Shown: positions 1 to 15,500 of the stretch, piece after piece | How the letters are laid out: each line of letters starts with the position of its first letter | How positions within the stretch are numbered: position 1 is the stretch's first letter | Source of the DNA: Anaeromyces robustus | Lineage: Eukaryota; Neocallimastigomycota; Neocallimastigomycetes; Neocallimastigales; Neocallimastigaceae | NCBI GenBank assembly: GCA_002104895.1 | Contig: MCFG01000007.1 | Location: 1 to 64,000 of the forward strand | Direction of reading: 5' to 3' | DNA: 64,000 nt | Notes under the pieces: generated by a model | The model's database searches: none | What the model saw: only the letters and a program-made list of their open reading frames with translations | Told to the model about the DNA's origin: nothing | Made by a program: the position numbers and the translations under genes

Positions 1-1
1 A

Positions 2-136
2 ACATGTAACTTAATATCACATCAAGGAACTACAGTACCTTGTGCTTTTTGTTTTACAATTAAAAGAGATATATTTGATGTTCCATTGGCTATCGTTGGA
101 AACTTTTTACCTTTATTTGAAAAATTCTCACAATAA
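2..136 (+). CDS. C-terminal end of an unidentified protein (partial, 5' end outside window)
   Basis: An open frame runs in from the left edge and ends at TAA 134-136, giving 44 residues. The composition is protein-like (Cys, Pro, Gly, Phe; ends PLFEKFSQ) and the base content is clearly less AT-rich than the DNA just after it. This is what the terminal exon of a plus-strand gene looks like here. The segment is moderately hydrophobic with no motif I recognise. Product and exon start are unknown. Confidence 0.5.
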   Translation, partial: TCNLISHQGTTVPCAFCFTIKRDIFDVPLAIVGNFLPLFEKFSQ

Positions 137-1892
<1,756 letters not shown>

Positions 1893-2845
1893 ATGTCAGA
1901 TTCAGAAGAATGGGAAGATGCTGTTTCATGTATATATCTATCGAATTTAAGAATATATATTATTTTTGTATATATACATACCTAATATTATTTTATTATA
2001 TAATTATTCAACATTTATGTTTTTTTTTTTTTTTTTGTATTAATCTTCTATCTTTTCTCTCTATCTCTCTTTTTTTTATAAATTTATTGTATTTTGCATA
2101 TATTATTATTATTATTATTTATTAAATAATTAATTAAAAGCATTTTCTGATGATGAATTCAAGGATGCTGAAGATGAAAATTTAGAATATTACTCAAAAA
2201 GAAATCCTAACGTTATTAAAAAATCATTATTTACTATGCCTGAATACAGTGAAGAAAATGATTCTGAATCAGATAATAATGATTCTCTAGATAAAAATAA
2301 AAAATTTAATGATAATAATATTTCCCATATAAATAGTTCAGAAACAATAAATGTTAATTCTTTTAATGATACTGATAATAATGATACCACTGATAATAAT
2401 AATAACAATAATGATAATAAAAGAGAATATTTATCAGCACATAGACAACCTCCAATTGATTTAAGAAACGAGAAATTTAATGTGACGAATATTATGGAAG
2501 AATCATTGAAGGAAGCAACTTCACAAGATACTTTACATGAAGAAGATAAAAATGATAAAGAAATTAGAGAATTAGAAGAAGAGATTGATAAAATACTTTC
2601 ATGTTCACCTGAAGAAATTGAGGTATAATTTATAATTACTAGTTTTTTTTTATTGTTATAATAAACTATTTTAAAAATTTATATAATGAATTTATTATTA
2701 TTACTATTATCATATCTTGTTACTAGTTGTATTATTATTATTATTATCATATCTTGTTACTAGTTGTATTATTATTATTATTATTATCATATCTTGTTAC
2801 TAGTTGTATTATTATTATTATTATTATCATATCTTGTTACTAGTT

Positions 2846-2888
<43 letters not shown>

Positions 2889-2966
2889 CATATCTTGCTA
2901 CTAGTTATATTCTTCTTCTTCTTCTTCTTCTTATTATTATTATATTATCATATTTTGTTACTGGTT

Positions 2967-3003
<37 letters not shown>

Positions 3004-3340
3004 CATATCTTGTTACTAGTTGTATTGTTATTACTATTATTATTTTAAATTTTATTTTATTATTACTTGTACTATAATTTGTTTTAATATTTTATTTTGT
3101 TTTGTTTTATTTTATAGTTTATTAATATTAACTATTATTAATTAATGATATTATTATAGAGTTTAACAAGTGAATCAAAGAAGCATAAAGAAATAGGAAA
3201 TAGTTTTTTTAATGCTAAAGAATATCGTAAAGCATTAGATGAATATCAGAAAGCTGCTGATATTTGTCCTCATTCTCAAAAGGAAGATTTAGCAATATAT
3301 TATAATAATATGGCAGCTTGTTACGTTTATATTGTAAATA

Positions 3341-3395
<55 letters not shown>

Positions 3396-3955
3396 TACTA
3401 ATGATTACTAATTTTTATTAATTATCATTATATATATATATATATTATTTATTAAAAACAAAAATATTCTATAAATAAAATTAAAGGGTTCAAATGAACA
3501 AGTAGTAACATATTGTACTCGTGCAATTGATTGTAATCCAAAATATGTTAAAGCTTTAGTAAGAAGAGCATATGCTAATGAAAAGATTGGAAAATCATTT
3601 ACAATATCTCAAGCTATTGAAGATCATAAAAAAGTATTGGAATTAGATCCCGATAATAATAATGCTTCTCATAATGCAATAAAAAGATTAGAAGTTATGC
3701 ATAAAATTCAACAAGAAAAAGAAAAAGAGGAAATGTTAGGTAATTATAATTATTATATTTAATCATATAAATAATTATAAAGTAATAATTAAATTTTGTA
3801 AATATAATAATTTATATCAAATAATATAATTTTTTATAGCTAAAATGAAGGATGTTGGTAATAAAATACTTGGAAAACTGGGTCTTTCATTAGATAACTT
3901 CAATTTACAACAAAATCCTAATGGTGGTTATTCTATTAATATGAATAATAATTAA
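1893..3955 (+). CDS. TTC1: TTC1-like tetratricopeptide repeat protein
   Basis: Five exons keep one frame: 1893-1929, 2141-2622, 3160-3333, 3487-3739, 3840-3955, about 354 residues. The N-terminal half is acidic and rich in Asp, Asn and Glu (starts MSDSEEWEDAV) and is probably disordered. From exon 3 a TPR block begins (KEIGNSFFNAKEYRKALDEY), continues through NMAACYV, and exon 4 gives further TPR helices (CTRAIDCNPKYVKALVRRA). The C-terminus (MKDVGNKILGKLGLSLDNF, then GGYSIN) matches the characteristic end of the TTC1 family. TTC1 proteins are small cytosolic adaptors reported to bind Hsp90 and Ras/G-alpha type partners; that role is family knowledge. Human TTC1 is 292 residues; the excess is the low-complexity N-terminus. 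Intron 2 carries a minisatellite and intron 3 an (ATT)n tract. Confidence 0.88.
2695..3025. repeat. Intronic minisatellite (about 38-60 bp unit, about 7 copies)
   Basis: Inside TTC1 intron 2. A core close to ATCATATCTTGTTACTAGTT recurs about seven times, separated by (ATT)n of variable length. Copies start near 2708, 2748, 2787, 2828, 2887, 2947 and 3002; the fifth and sixth carry substitutions. One copy is followed by a (CTT)n stretch. Confidence 0.9.
3340..3392. repeat. (ATT)n microsatellite in TTC1 intron 3
   Basis: About 17 tandem ATT units directly after the donor site of exon 3. Confidence 0.9.
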
Positions 3956-4009
3956 TAATTATGTAAATAATATGTAATCTTTTTTTATTATAAATTATTC
4001 CAATTATTT

Positions 4010-4057
<48 letters not shown>

Positions 4058-4696
4058 AAGTTATTAATATTTCTTGATGAAATAATTATATATATATTAA
4101 ATAATTATTTATTTTATTTATTTATTTTTAACATATATTAAAATTTCATTTTTATTTTTTTTTATTAATACAGTGATAATATTTCAAATTAAATGTATAA
4201 TTCTTTAATATTTTTATTATTATTATTATTTTCATTTTAAAATAAATTTTTGATAATATCAAATAATAAATTTTTAATAGATATTAATATAAGAATTTTA
4301 TTATTAATAGTATTAAAAATGATTTAATTGTTTTATTTTATCTTTATTTAATTATTCTTTTTAATATATTAATTTAATTTTTTTTTTTATCATATGCTAT
4401 TCATTTTAATTCTAAAATATATTGAGATATGAATGTTTTGGATTTTGATTATTAATGAATTTAGATTAGTTGTTAATGTATTGAAATAAAAAAAATAATA
4501 TGGATTAGACATTTTATATAATAAAAGAATTCTATATATATATTAAATAATGATTTATATTAATATTAATGTTTTTGATTTTTATTGTATATTGTTATGA
4601 ATTTAAAATTTATAATGGTGGATTTATTATAGATTCAATAAATAGTAATTTTATGATTATATTTACCAAGCTATACTTGAATGAAATGTATAAACT

Positions 4697-4786
4697 TTAA
4701 TTATAATTTTTATGTGAATTTTTGGGTAAAAGATATACAGAAATTTTATCTGTTAGAATTTTCCATAGTGATAAATTTCTTTTCAT
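4697..4786 (-). pseudogene. Short ORF, possible gene relic (29 codons)
   Basis: Reads MKRNLSLWKILTDKISVYLL then PKNSHKNYN and stop. The sequence around the ATG (GCCGCCATGA) is strikingly GC-rich for this region, and the frame beyond the stop stays open for about 30 more codons. This could be the remnant of an exon or a chance ORF. I recognise no family. Confidence 0.2.
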
Positions 4787-4944
4787 GGCGGCGAATAATG
4801 AATAACTTTATTAAGTTAAACTAAGAGATAAAATATATGAATATAGATTAAGTAATCATACAAAAAAAAATTATAATAAAAAGACAGAATTTAAAAAAAT
4901 ATAATTAAATAAATTGCTTCATAAGATATTCCTATATTAAATTA

Positions 4945-5460
4945 TTATGTATGGAAGTTATTATTATTAGAAGAATTTGATCTACTATCTTGTCTTATAT
5001 TATCAGGATTGATGCTCTTGGTTAGATTAGGAACCTATTGAATAATGTCTAAATTTGATTATTGACAGTAGGGTTGATTTTAGACTGTGGGGCTGTAAGT
5101 ACTAAAAGTAGAAAATCTGAAAAAGTGTTATTGATAATATTACTGCTGCTATTAATAACTGAAGTAGTGTTATTGATAATATTTAAACTAAAAATTTTAC
5201 TATTATTACTATTATTATTACTATTATCAATACCAGCTAATGGCTTAAAATTATTTTTTTTTTTAGATTAGAATTAATTTTTATTTAAGATAATTAAATT
5301 TAACATACATGTGAAATATTGATTACATTAATTAAAAGAATATACAATACATGAAATGTAAAATAAATAAAAAGATACAAAAGAAAATAATAAAATTTAT
5401 TACAGATATTAATCAAATAAATAAATAAATATATATATATATATATAAAAATTAAATAAA

Positions 5461-5494
<34 letters not shown>

Positions 5495-5612
5495 AACTCT
5501 AACCTCTCCCATTCGAATTCGTGTTGGAATAAATTTCATGCCTTATCTTTTCGAGGTATTGTTAATATACTAATTGAGGAGAATCCGAAAAGATATATTT
5601 ACAAGAACAAAG
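4945..5612 (-). pseudogene. Decayed Asn/Ser-rich host gene fragment
   Basis: Three coding-like stretches on the minus strand sit in order but are not joined by one open frame. The first (about 5612-5510) reads SDSPQLVY, stop, QYLEKIRHEIYSNTNSNGRG. The second (about 5250-5050) is rich in Asn, Ser and Ile and contains SDFLLLVLTAPQSKINPTVN. The third (5034-4945) follows an acceptor-like CAATAG and reads VPNLTKSINPDNIRQDSRSN then SSNNNNFHT and stop. Codon content and GC are above background, but stops and a frame change break it. It looks like the 3' end of a dead gene for an Asn-rich protein of unknown function. Confidence 0.4.
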
Positions 5613-5970
5613 TATATAGAAGTAATTAAATATTTGAAAGATAATAATTAAAAATGATAAAAAATTATTGAAAATAAAAAAATTGAAAAAATATTAAAGA
5701 GGAAAAAACTTGATGTAAATTAAGTTGAAGAGAAGATAGACTAAAAAATTGGGAAAGTAAATTAAGTATTTCACTGATTTTATATATTTCGCTTTTTTTT
5801 TTGAATTTAATAATCGCTGTATTTCTTAAAATGTAGTACTTCTATAGTTTGCACATAATTGATTTATTGAATAATTAGAATATTTATTACTGATATGGGT
5901 AAAAAAGATTTTGATTTATTTATATGAAAGACAAAAGAAATCTATACAAATATGATACGGTGAATTCTCT

Positions 5971-6205
5971 AAGCATTACCATTACTTATAATGCTTAATT
6001 TTCCCAAACATTATCACTGAGTATAATGCCCAACCAAAGGCTCAGTATACAAATCATTAATTGTTCTTTAAGAAAAGTAATGATTCCTTCTAAGAAATCA
6101 TTATAGATTTTTTTATTGATAAAAAAAAAAAATAGTACTGAGAAATTAACTGACTATTATCATTACGCACAATGCACAATTTGATACAGTACATATATCA
6201 AATTG
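5971..6205. repeat. Group of short inverted repeats (foldback-like segment)
   Basis: Perfect arms at 5971-5978/5989-5996 (AAGCATTA), 6009-6014/6023-6028 (CATTAT), 6016-6021/6041-6046 (ACTGAG), 6078-6085/6096-6103 (TAATGATT) and 6177-6186/6196-6205 (CAATTTGATA). The segment is less AT-rich than its flanks and has no convincing ORF. It could be a decayed foldback or MITE-like element, or a structured transcript. Confidence 0.4.
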
Positions 6206-6206
6206 C

Positions 6207-6241
<35 letters not shown>

Positions 6242-6596
6242 TAAACATTTATTTATTCCATCCTTGGGATTGTAATTAATTATATATAGATGATTACACA
6301 AACAATAAATATAAATTTTCAAGGAATTTTAAACATTCACCTTTAATATCTAAAACTTAAAGTTTATTCAAAATATTATTGATAGGAATACATATTATAG
6401 GCCTTTTTAAGGTCCATAAAAAATATATATATTAATATCTTAATTTCGATATTTAATCATATCAAACTTATTTCATTTTGATATCCTATTTTTTATTTTA
6501 CATGATATAACTATCAACATAAAATTTATTTTTATTACATTATATTTAATTAAAAAGCTAATAATTAGTATATTTTGTTTAACAAATAAACAAACG

Positions 6597-6627
<31 letters not shown>

Positions 6628-7465
6628 AAAAAAATCATTAAAAATAAAAAATTAATAAATATTAAATATTAATAAATATTAATGATTATTAATATTTTTT
6701 CGTAAAACATTTATTTATTTTTTTTTATCAAGAAATAATAAATAAACAATCAATAAACAGTAAAATACATTTTTCATTATATCTATTCTTAAAATCATTT
6801 ACAAAAATTAGAAAATATAAAAAAAAAAAATACAAAATTATCTTTCTTTCATATAACACTTCAAATTTTTATAAACTTTCATCTTTAAATCTCACGTTAT
6901 TGTTATTTTGCTATTATTTATTATTAGTTTTATTTTTTTTTTTAATTTTATATTTTAATTTTTTATTTTTTTTTTATTTTTTATTTTTTATTTTTTTATT
7001 TTTATTTTTATTTTTCTTTGTTTATTTAGTGTGTTTATTATTATTTTTGTTGATATTAAAGAAATATTAAATAAATGTTTATAAATATATATATTATATT
7101 AAAAAACAATATTATTAATTTTTCGTTTACTGTATCGTATATTATATTTTTATGTTTTTATTTTATTGTTTATATTTAAATAAAAGTGTATTTTATGATA
7201 AGTGGATTATATTAGTAAGTGAATATAAATCTACTTTTTATTTTAAAAATTTATTTGTTATTTGATTTAAATTATTTATGATTTTTGTATTAATTTAATC
7301 TTTTATTAAAAAGATATAAAACTAATAATTTATTATTTAACAACTTTATAAAATTAGTTTTTTATATCTTTTTATATTTTATATTTATTATTTTTTGATA
7401 TAAAATTAATTTTTTTAAGTTGTTTATCTAAATTTTCTATTGCTTTTTATAGTTATTAAAGGCGC

Positions 7466-8053
7466 TTAAGCACCACTATCACAAATAAAAAATTTTTTAT
7501 ATTATAAATTATATTAGTTTACTTTTATTTTTATTTTAATTTTTTTTAATTATTATAAAATATTTATAATTTCAATTTCCACTTACACAATGATGTTGTT
7601 GATTGGAATATGAATAAGTTTAACAAAGTAACCAATGAAACCCATAATAAAGAAACCCATAGCAACAGCTCTTGAGATTTGAATGAATTCTATTGTAGGT
7701 AATATATATAAAAAATTAAATATTTATTGTTATGATTAGTTTTTTATTTTATAATAACTATAATATTAAATAACATCCAAACTAATCTATGCTTATTTTT
7801 ATCTTTCTTTTACTAAAAATTTTAGATCTATAAAATATCTTATGATCATCCATTTAACAATTGTTTTAAATTTTATTTAACATATAATATTTCCTTTTCT
7901 TTTTAATCTTTAATTATAATAAAAATATATATTGTCAATTTTATATATACCACGACGATCTGGCTTTGTGCACTTTTGAATGAGTTGCTTAGCATCCTTG
8001 ATGTATTGCTTTTGTTCAGCAACGAATCCAGTTTCAGCGTTCTTTTCAACCAT
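7466..8053 (-). CDS. SSS1: Protein transport protein Sec61 subunit gamma
   Basis: Three exons (7951-8053, 7587-7689, 7466-7475) join in frame to 71 residues. This is the small tail-anchored subunit of the ER Sec61 translocon, which clamps the alpha subunit. The soluble part includes [20 protein letters not shown]. It leads into the conserved transmembrane helix ([20 protein letters not shown]) and the family-typical end INNIIVGA. Length and order match the family. The last exon adds only part of one codon plus Gly, Ala and stop; its acceptor is GATAG. Both donors are GTATAT or GTAAGT. Confidence 0.95.
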
Positions 8054-9572
<1,519 letters not shown>

Positions 9573-12500
9573 TTATTGAGAATTAATAATTAATATATTA
9601 TTAATAATTTCATTTAAGACTTTCATATTATAATATTGAGCAATGTGTTTAAAAGTATTTAATTGAATCATGAATTCATCATAATCCATATATAATTTGT
9701 ATTCACCCCCACAATGACATTTTGCAGAAATATTATCTCCTTTTATATTTCGACATTTTTTACAAACTAAATCTTGAAGTTGATATGCCATGGCTTTATT
9801 TTGAACAATTTCTAATAAACGATCTTCAATAATTCTTAGATCATATTCCATTTTACATCCTGGACAACTCCAGAAAGTTATATTTGTATTCGTAGTTGAA
9901 TTATTAATATTTCTTTTTTTATTATTACTTTGATTTAAGGAATTTGTAGTGTTTTTATTTCCATTACTCATTTTATTTTCATCGTTATGATTTTCGTTAT
10001 ATTGATTTTTCAATTTAACAATAATTGCATTATAGTCTTTAGTGTTATCAGATTCATCATTTTCTCTACAAAGATCAATATCACGACAGTAATTACAATA
10101 TTCACAAATAACTTGTCCTAATTTAAAGGAGGTACATGGATTTTTAAATTTAGCTTCCTCACTAAATTCACGAATATGAATAAGTTCTAAAAGATTACGT
10201 TTTAACACTCTTACAGAATACTCTACAGATTTATCAAGTGAAAGAACATGACAGAAATATTTTATAAATTCTAAAGTAGCATTATCTCTTTTTAAATAGG
10301 CACCTGGGGGTTCTGGAAATTCATAAAGAATAGCATCTTCAGTATCATGACTAGTTTGATATTTTTCGTGAATCGTGCTAACTTCTTCTAACAATGCTCT
10401 TGTTAATACTGTACTAATTAATTTTCGTTTATAGTCAGTATCCTCTTTAAGAGTATTCTTTTTCTGCCCTTCCTTATTAGTATTATTATTTGCTATTATT
10501 TCATCATTCTCTACATTATATTTTTGCTTAGTTTTTGCCATACTAATAGAAAAAAGATACTCAGAAAAATAACGATCGAATAATATTTGATATGCTACTG
10601 GTAAATATTTTTTGATATTCCATTGTGATACAATACATTGAGCTCTTAATTGTTTATTCATTACTACATCTAAAGTGGCATTTGGTGATAAACTAGTAAT
10701 ACCTCCATAATTTGCATAATCCATCCATATTAATGTATCCCAACATTGGGTTGGATTCAATTCTAGTCCGCTAAAAAGCTGTTTTGTAATGATAGTTCTA
10801 ATAACATAATTCATATGATTAACAGCATTAGCAACACTAACTTTTGGTGACATGACTATAATTTTTCTAAAATTAGCATATATAATTTTTAACCCTAGAT
10901 TACGAAATTCTGCTAAAAGTTGCATAAATACCTTTTTCATAATACCATGAATTAAGTTAAAAAGTGCAGGATCGTATAATTTTGAATTTGGACTTGTAAT
11001 CCAGCGATAAAAATGTTCTATCATCATATCAGCAAATCTATTCTTTTTATCACGTACTTCATTATTCCATGAAATAATTAAGGTACGGAATAATTTAAAA
11101 GTTTGAGCAGAAATTGCATTTTCATCCATAATTTGAATCATTGATGTTTGTAAGGTTTCCCTTTTTATGTTATCTGGATCATTTCCATCATTGTTACCTC
11201 CGTTTTCAATTTTATTCATTAAAATATTAGGATCATTAAGATTTTTATTTGCAATCATTGCCATATGATCATTCAAAGTATGTTGTGCCATAGAACTTTC
11301 AAAACCAATACTACCACCTCCTTCAATTTCATTAATTATATTGGCTTGTTGAATTGTATTAACAGCTAAATTTATTAAATCTATTTCCATACTAATTTGA
11401 TCATACATACCGGGGATATTAACTTCAAAGTTTTCTATTTCTTCAATTGAATTATAATTTTCATCATCTTCACGACTACCTAAATCTGGTTTACTGGATG
11501 GTGAATACCATAAAAGCATACCTTCTCTTTGAAGTCTTCTAGAGAAGAAAATATCTGCAATAAATAAAGGATAATCATTTTCAATATTACAAAATGGTAT
11601 ATCTGCATATCTAGCCAAAGCAATACGTTCTGTAAGCCAACCATTAACATTAAATAAGTGTGAAATGATTCTTCTACATATTGGTCTTTGCCAGTCTAAG
11701 GCTGGAAATTGATTATCACGTTTATAAGAAGAAATATAGACAACTGGAAAGTCATTAATACTTGGAATATTTTCTGAGAGTTGTTGCTGATTTAAAAAAG
11801 ATTGAATTATTAATACTGTTGGTTTATGTCTTTCTTCCTGATATTTAGAAAGAATTTTTTGAATATTTTGAAATGCTTTTTCTTTTTCTGAATATATTTC
11901 TGATTGCCATTCAATTGTTTCATGATATTTAAATATATTATTTTCATTAATTTCACCAGATCTAATTTTGTCATTACGTTTTTCAGTATATAATCTATTC
12001 ATATTTGGCATTTGATTTAACTGGGAGACGTCTACTATATTAATATGTGCTTTTGTTGAATCTGTAGTATATAAACAGAATACATGACGACTATCAGCAT
12101 AAGAATGATATAAAAATATATACTCTAGAGCATCTTTATCATTTAAATAAGGTTTTTTTGATACATCTTCTGGTTGAAGATACTCCATAGAAATACCTTT
12201 ATCAATATTTCTTACCATGGAACGATTTACACGTGTTATACAACCAATATCTATTAATACTCTATATAATAAAGGTATTTGGGTTTCGTATACCCCTTCA
12301 ATAGATGGATGACTAATAAAACTAGAAATAACTTTCATATTTTCTTTATAGACAATTTCAGGCATTTGAAATTCATATAGATATAAATTTTTATGGGAAC
12401 GAGGTAAAATTTTATTAACTTTTTTAACACTATATAAATTTTCAATTGAATGTCCATTTTCGTCAACTTCAAAGCCTCCAGATGAAATTTCATCACCTGT

Positions 12501-15500
12501 ATATGGGGTTTTACTATTTACATAAAAAACTCTTGGAACCAGTAACTTAATCATTTGTATTTTATCATCAACCAAAACCCATAAGCGAAATTCTCCTGGT
12601 TTGTCACTTTCTGTTACACTTAAAATTTCCCAACAATTGGACACCACTATATCAGTTTGCTTTTGGAATAAAGATGATAAAGCACCTGCATTTAAAGATC
12701 TATTGAAAATTTTACCATGTGTCTCTTGTAATTTTCTTCTTTTTAATCTATTTATTCTTTGTCTTTTCCATTTTTTTTTCATATATTCAAGCCATGCTTG
12801 ATAATCTACATTCATATCCGACATTTCTCCTAAATCTTCTGTATCATCATTTACTTCTTCTTTATCAATTGCCATATTATCTTCATTTACTTCATTCGAT
12901 TTTCTTTTCTTAGAAACTAACTTTTTATTTACTACTGGTGTTAATTTTGGTCTGCCAATATTTTTATTACTATTTTCATCAATAATCATATCCTCCATGT
13001 CATCAATTAAATCAGCTTGCGATTTAATATTATCATTGCTATTTTCTGAATTATTTATATTGTTTCCGTTTATTAATTCTTTATCATTAGTTTTAGATTT
13101 TATTTGGAACATATCCGTAATATGATGTTGCTTTAATTTATCGTCTCTTGTAACTAAACGTTTAAATAACCATTCAGGATAATGAATACGAGGTACAGGA
13201 TTACGAACTTTTTGCATAGCAGCTGGAATTGTTATTAATTTTTGAATAACTGATCCAAATCTTTCTAGATAATATTGCCAATCTAAAATTGATCTTATAT
13301 CAAAATCTTGTAGATTACTGTCTTTTAACCAGCGTCTTAGGAAATATTTTTTCACACTTGGTTCAGCTTGGAATATAGCTACGGGTATAGCTCTTTCACT
13401 GACAGCATAACCTGCTGGTTTGGCGGAAATAATAAATTTACATGCCAAACCTTTGTCCTTCACCATTTGATCTCCAAGGAATTCTGCTAAACGCTTTGCA
13501 GTACTAATAGATGTAGATTTTTGACTACCATACTCTTCTAATGATTTACTCATACTTCTATTTTCAGAAATTAATTCAAATAATTCATCGTCTCCGACAT
13601 CTTTGCCTTTACTAAATAATAAATCAAGCCACTGATCAGCTACTTTGGCAACAGATGCATAACATTCTTCCAAAGTATTACCTTTCAAAAAATTACTAAA
13701 AAGTGATTTTTGGAAAATTTTAATTAGTTTTAATTCACCACGTCTTTTGACTTCAAAACCTTTTAATTCTGCTAAAGATCCATTTGGATTGAATACTGCA
13801 TAACGTTTTTTTAATAATTTATCTTCTTGTGTCGATGATGGAAGAATCATAGCATAATATGGTCCGTCAACTTCAAAGAAAATACTATTTTCACTTTTAG
13901 TATGATATTCATAAGTATTTTCGTCAACTAATGTTTGATATTGATGGTTGGTATAATTATCATGTACTAAGTGGTTTAACATAACACAAGGATAGGATAA
14001 ATAATGTACTTTATCATTTTTAAATTTAAATATATAATTTTCAGGAAAAGATTTTGGTAGGATACACCAAATACCATCAGTATCTAATTCTAATGGACGA
14101 CCAATTCTTTCAACTAATTGTCGTGCCATTTGAATAATATGGGAACCAGTATAACATACTACACCAGCCATTTCCATCGAATACCATCTTGAACCTTTTC
14201 TCATAACATAACCATAAAATGAATTTAAAATACATTTGTGAGCTAATTGAAGTGAATCATACAGAACAACCATTTTTTTTGCTTTCTCTATTTCAGAATT
14301 ATTTCCAGATTTCACAGCATTTGACAAAGTTCTTTTTGCTTTTTTTAATAATCCCTTATATTCATAACGACGATCACGGAAATTTCTTACAGTGTTAACA
14401 TAAAACGGATGCTCACGCTGACAAACAATGGATTCACGCTCCACAAGTTTTGTTTCTTTTTTTCTTTTATAAACTTTTTGACAGTAATCACCTAAACGTT
14501 TATGAATTAATGTGGCTTGTTCTGATGAAGATAATTGTGAAAAATCTCTTGGTTGACCTCCTTTTACTTTTGATGGAAATTTTTCTGTCATAAGTTGGGA
14601 CTTTATCATATTATATTCAGCTCTTGTACCAGGATAGCATTCACCACGCCAACACCACTGCATTCTTCTTTGACAATTTGAACCATTTTGATTAAAGTCA
14701 CATGAGGCACAATCTTTTTCTGTGACAATGGCATCAGGCTGAAGACGATTGGTCAAAATAATATTTGGATACATAGCACCTACATCTAAGTGATAAATTA
14801 ATGGTGTTTCTTTTCTTATTGGATTTTTTTTTAAATTTATTAATTTATTATAAATATCTTCTCTTATCTGTATATTAATAGTTTAAAAATAATTCAATAA
14901 TATTAAACATTTATTAAATAATTATAGTTTATGTATTATTAATTATTTTTTTTTTATAATTAGTTATAAATTTATTTAACACTATATATATGACGAAATA
15001 TTTATTATACCTCTTCTAAATTTAAAACGTCATCCATTGACTGTTTTCCTTCAACTTCTATACTAAATTTTAAAGCTTTATCCAATTCGTTTAATAACTA
15101 AACATTTTTTATTTTAATATATGAATTATTAGTTAATAAAAAATTTATAATTTTAATATTACATATAAAAAAATTACTTTATCAATAGCAGTAATATCTA
15201 AGTTAAAATCGGTCGGTAAATCACTTCTAAATACACCAGCTTCTAATGCTTCAACATGACCACCAACATATGTTTCTGTATCTAGTAAATGCCCTTCATA
15301 CATCTTTATATCTGGATCAATATGCTTATTAGGCATAATTACACCAGCTAAATAAGCTTGTACCATAAGTAATGATTCACACAATGTTCCTGAACCTTTT
15401 CTTAAAACTTCATCTGGACATAATGGAATAATGTTACAAAGAGAGAAAATAAATGGATGTACATACTTCATATATAAATAGTATGTAGCTACAGCATCAG

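Larger units (their letters stand above)
3956..7465. other. Long intergenic region between TTC1-like and SSS1 genes
   Basis: Non-coding overall. It holds a poly-T run (about 4013-4053), two decayed coding relics on the minus strand (4697-4786 and 4945-5612), a poly-A run (5462-5492), a group of short inverted repeats (5971-6205) and an (AAT)n tract near 6208-6240. The rest (about 6250-7465) is AT-rich sequence in which I see nothing. Confidence 0.6.

Noticed and set aside
1910-2125. A 71-codon hydrophobic frame at the start of the TPR gene
   Set aside because: It is intron 1 read through; the ATG is out of frame with MSDSEEWEDAV, which joins perfectly to exon 2.
12601-12913. Plus-strand open frames inside POL2
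   Set aside because: Antisense shadows of a conserved polymerase exon, with no splice or start context of their own. The same holds for minus-strand frames within SYF1.
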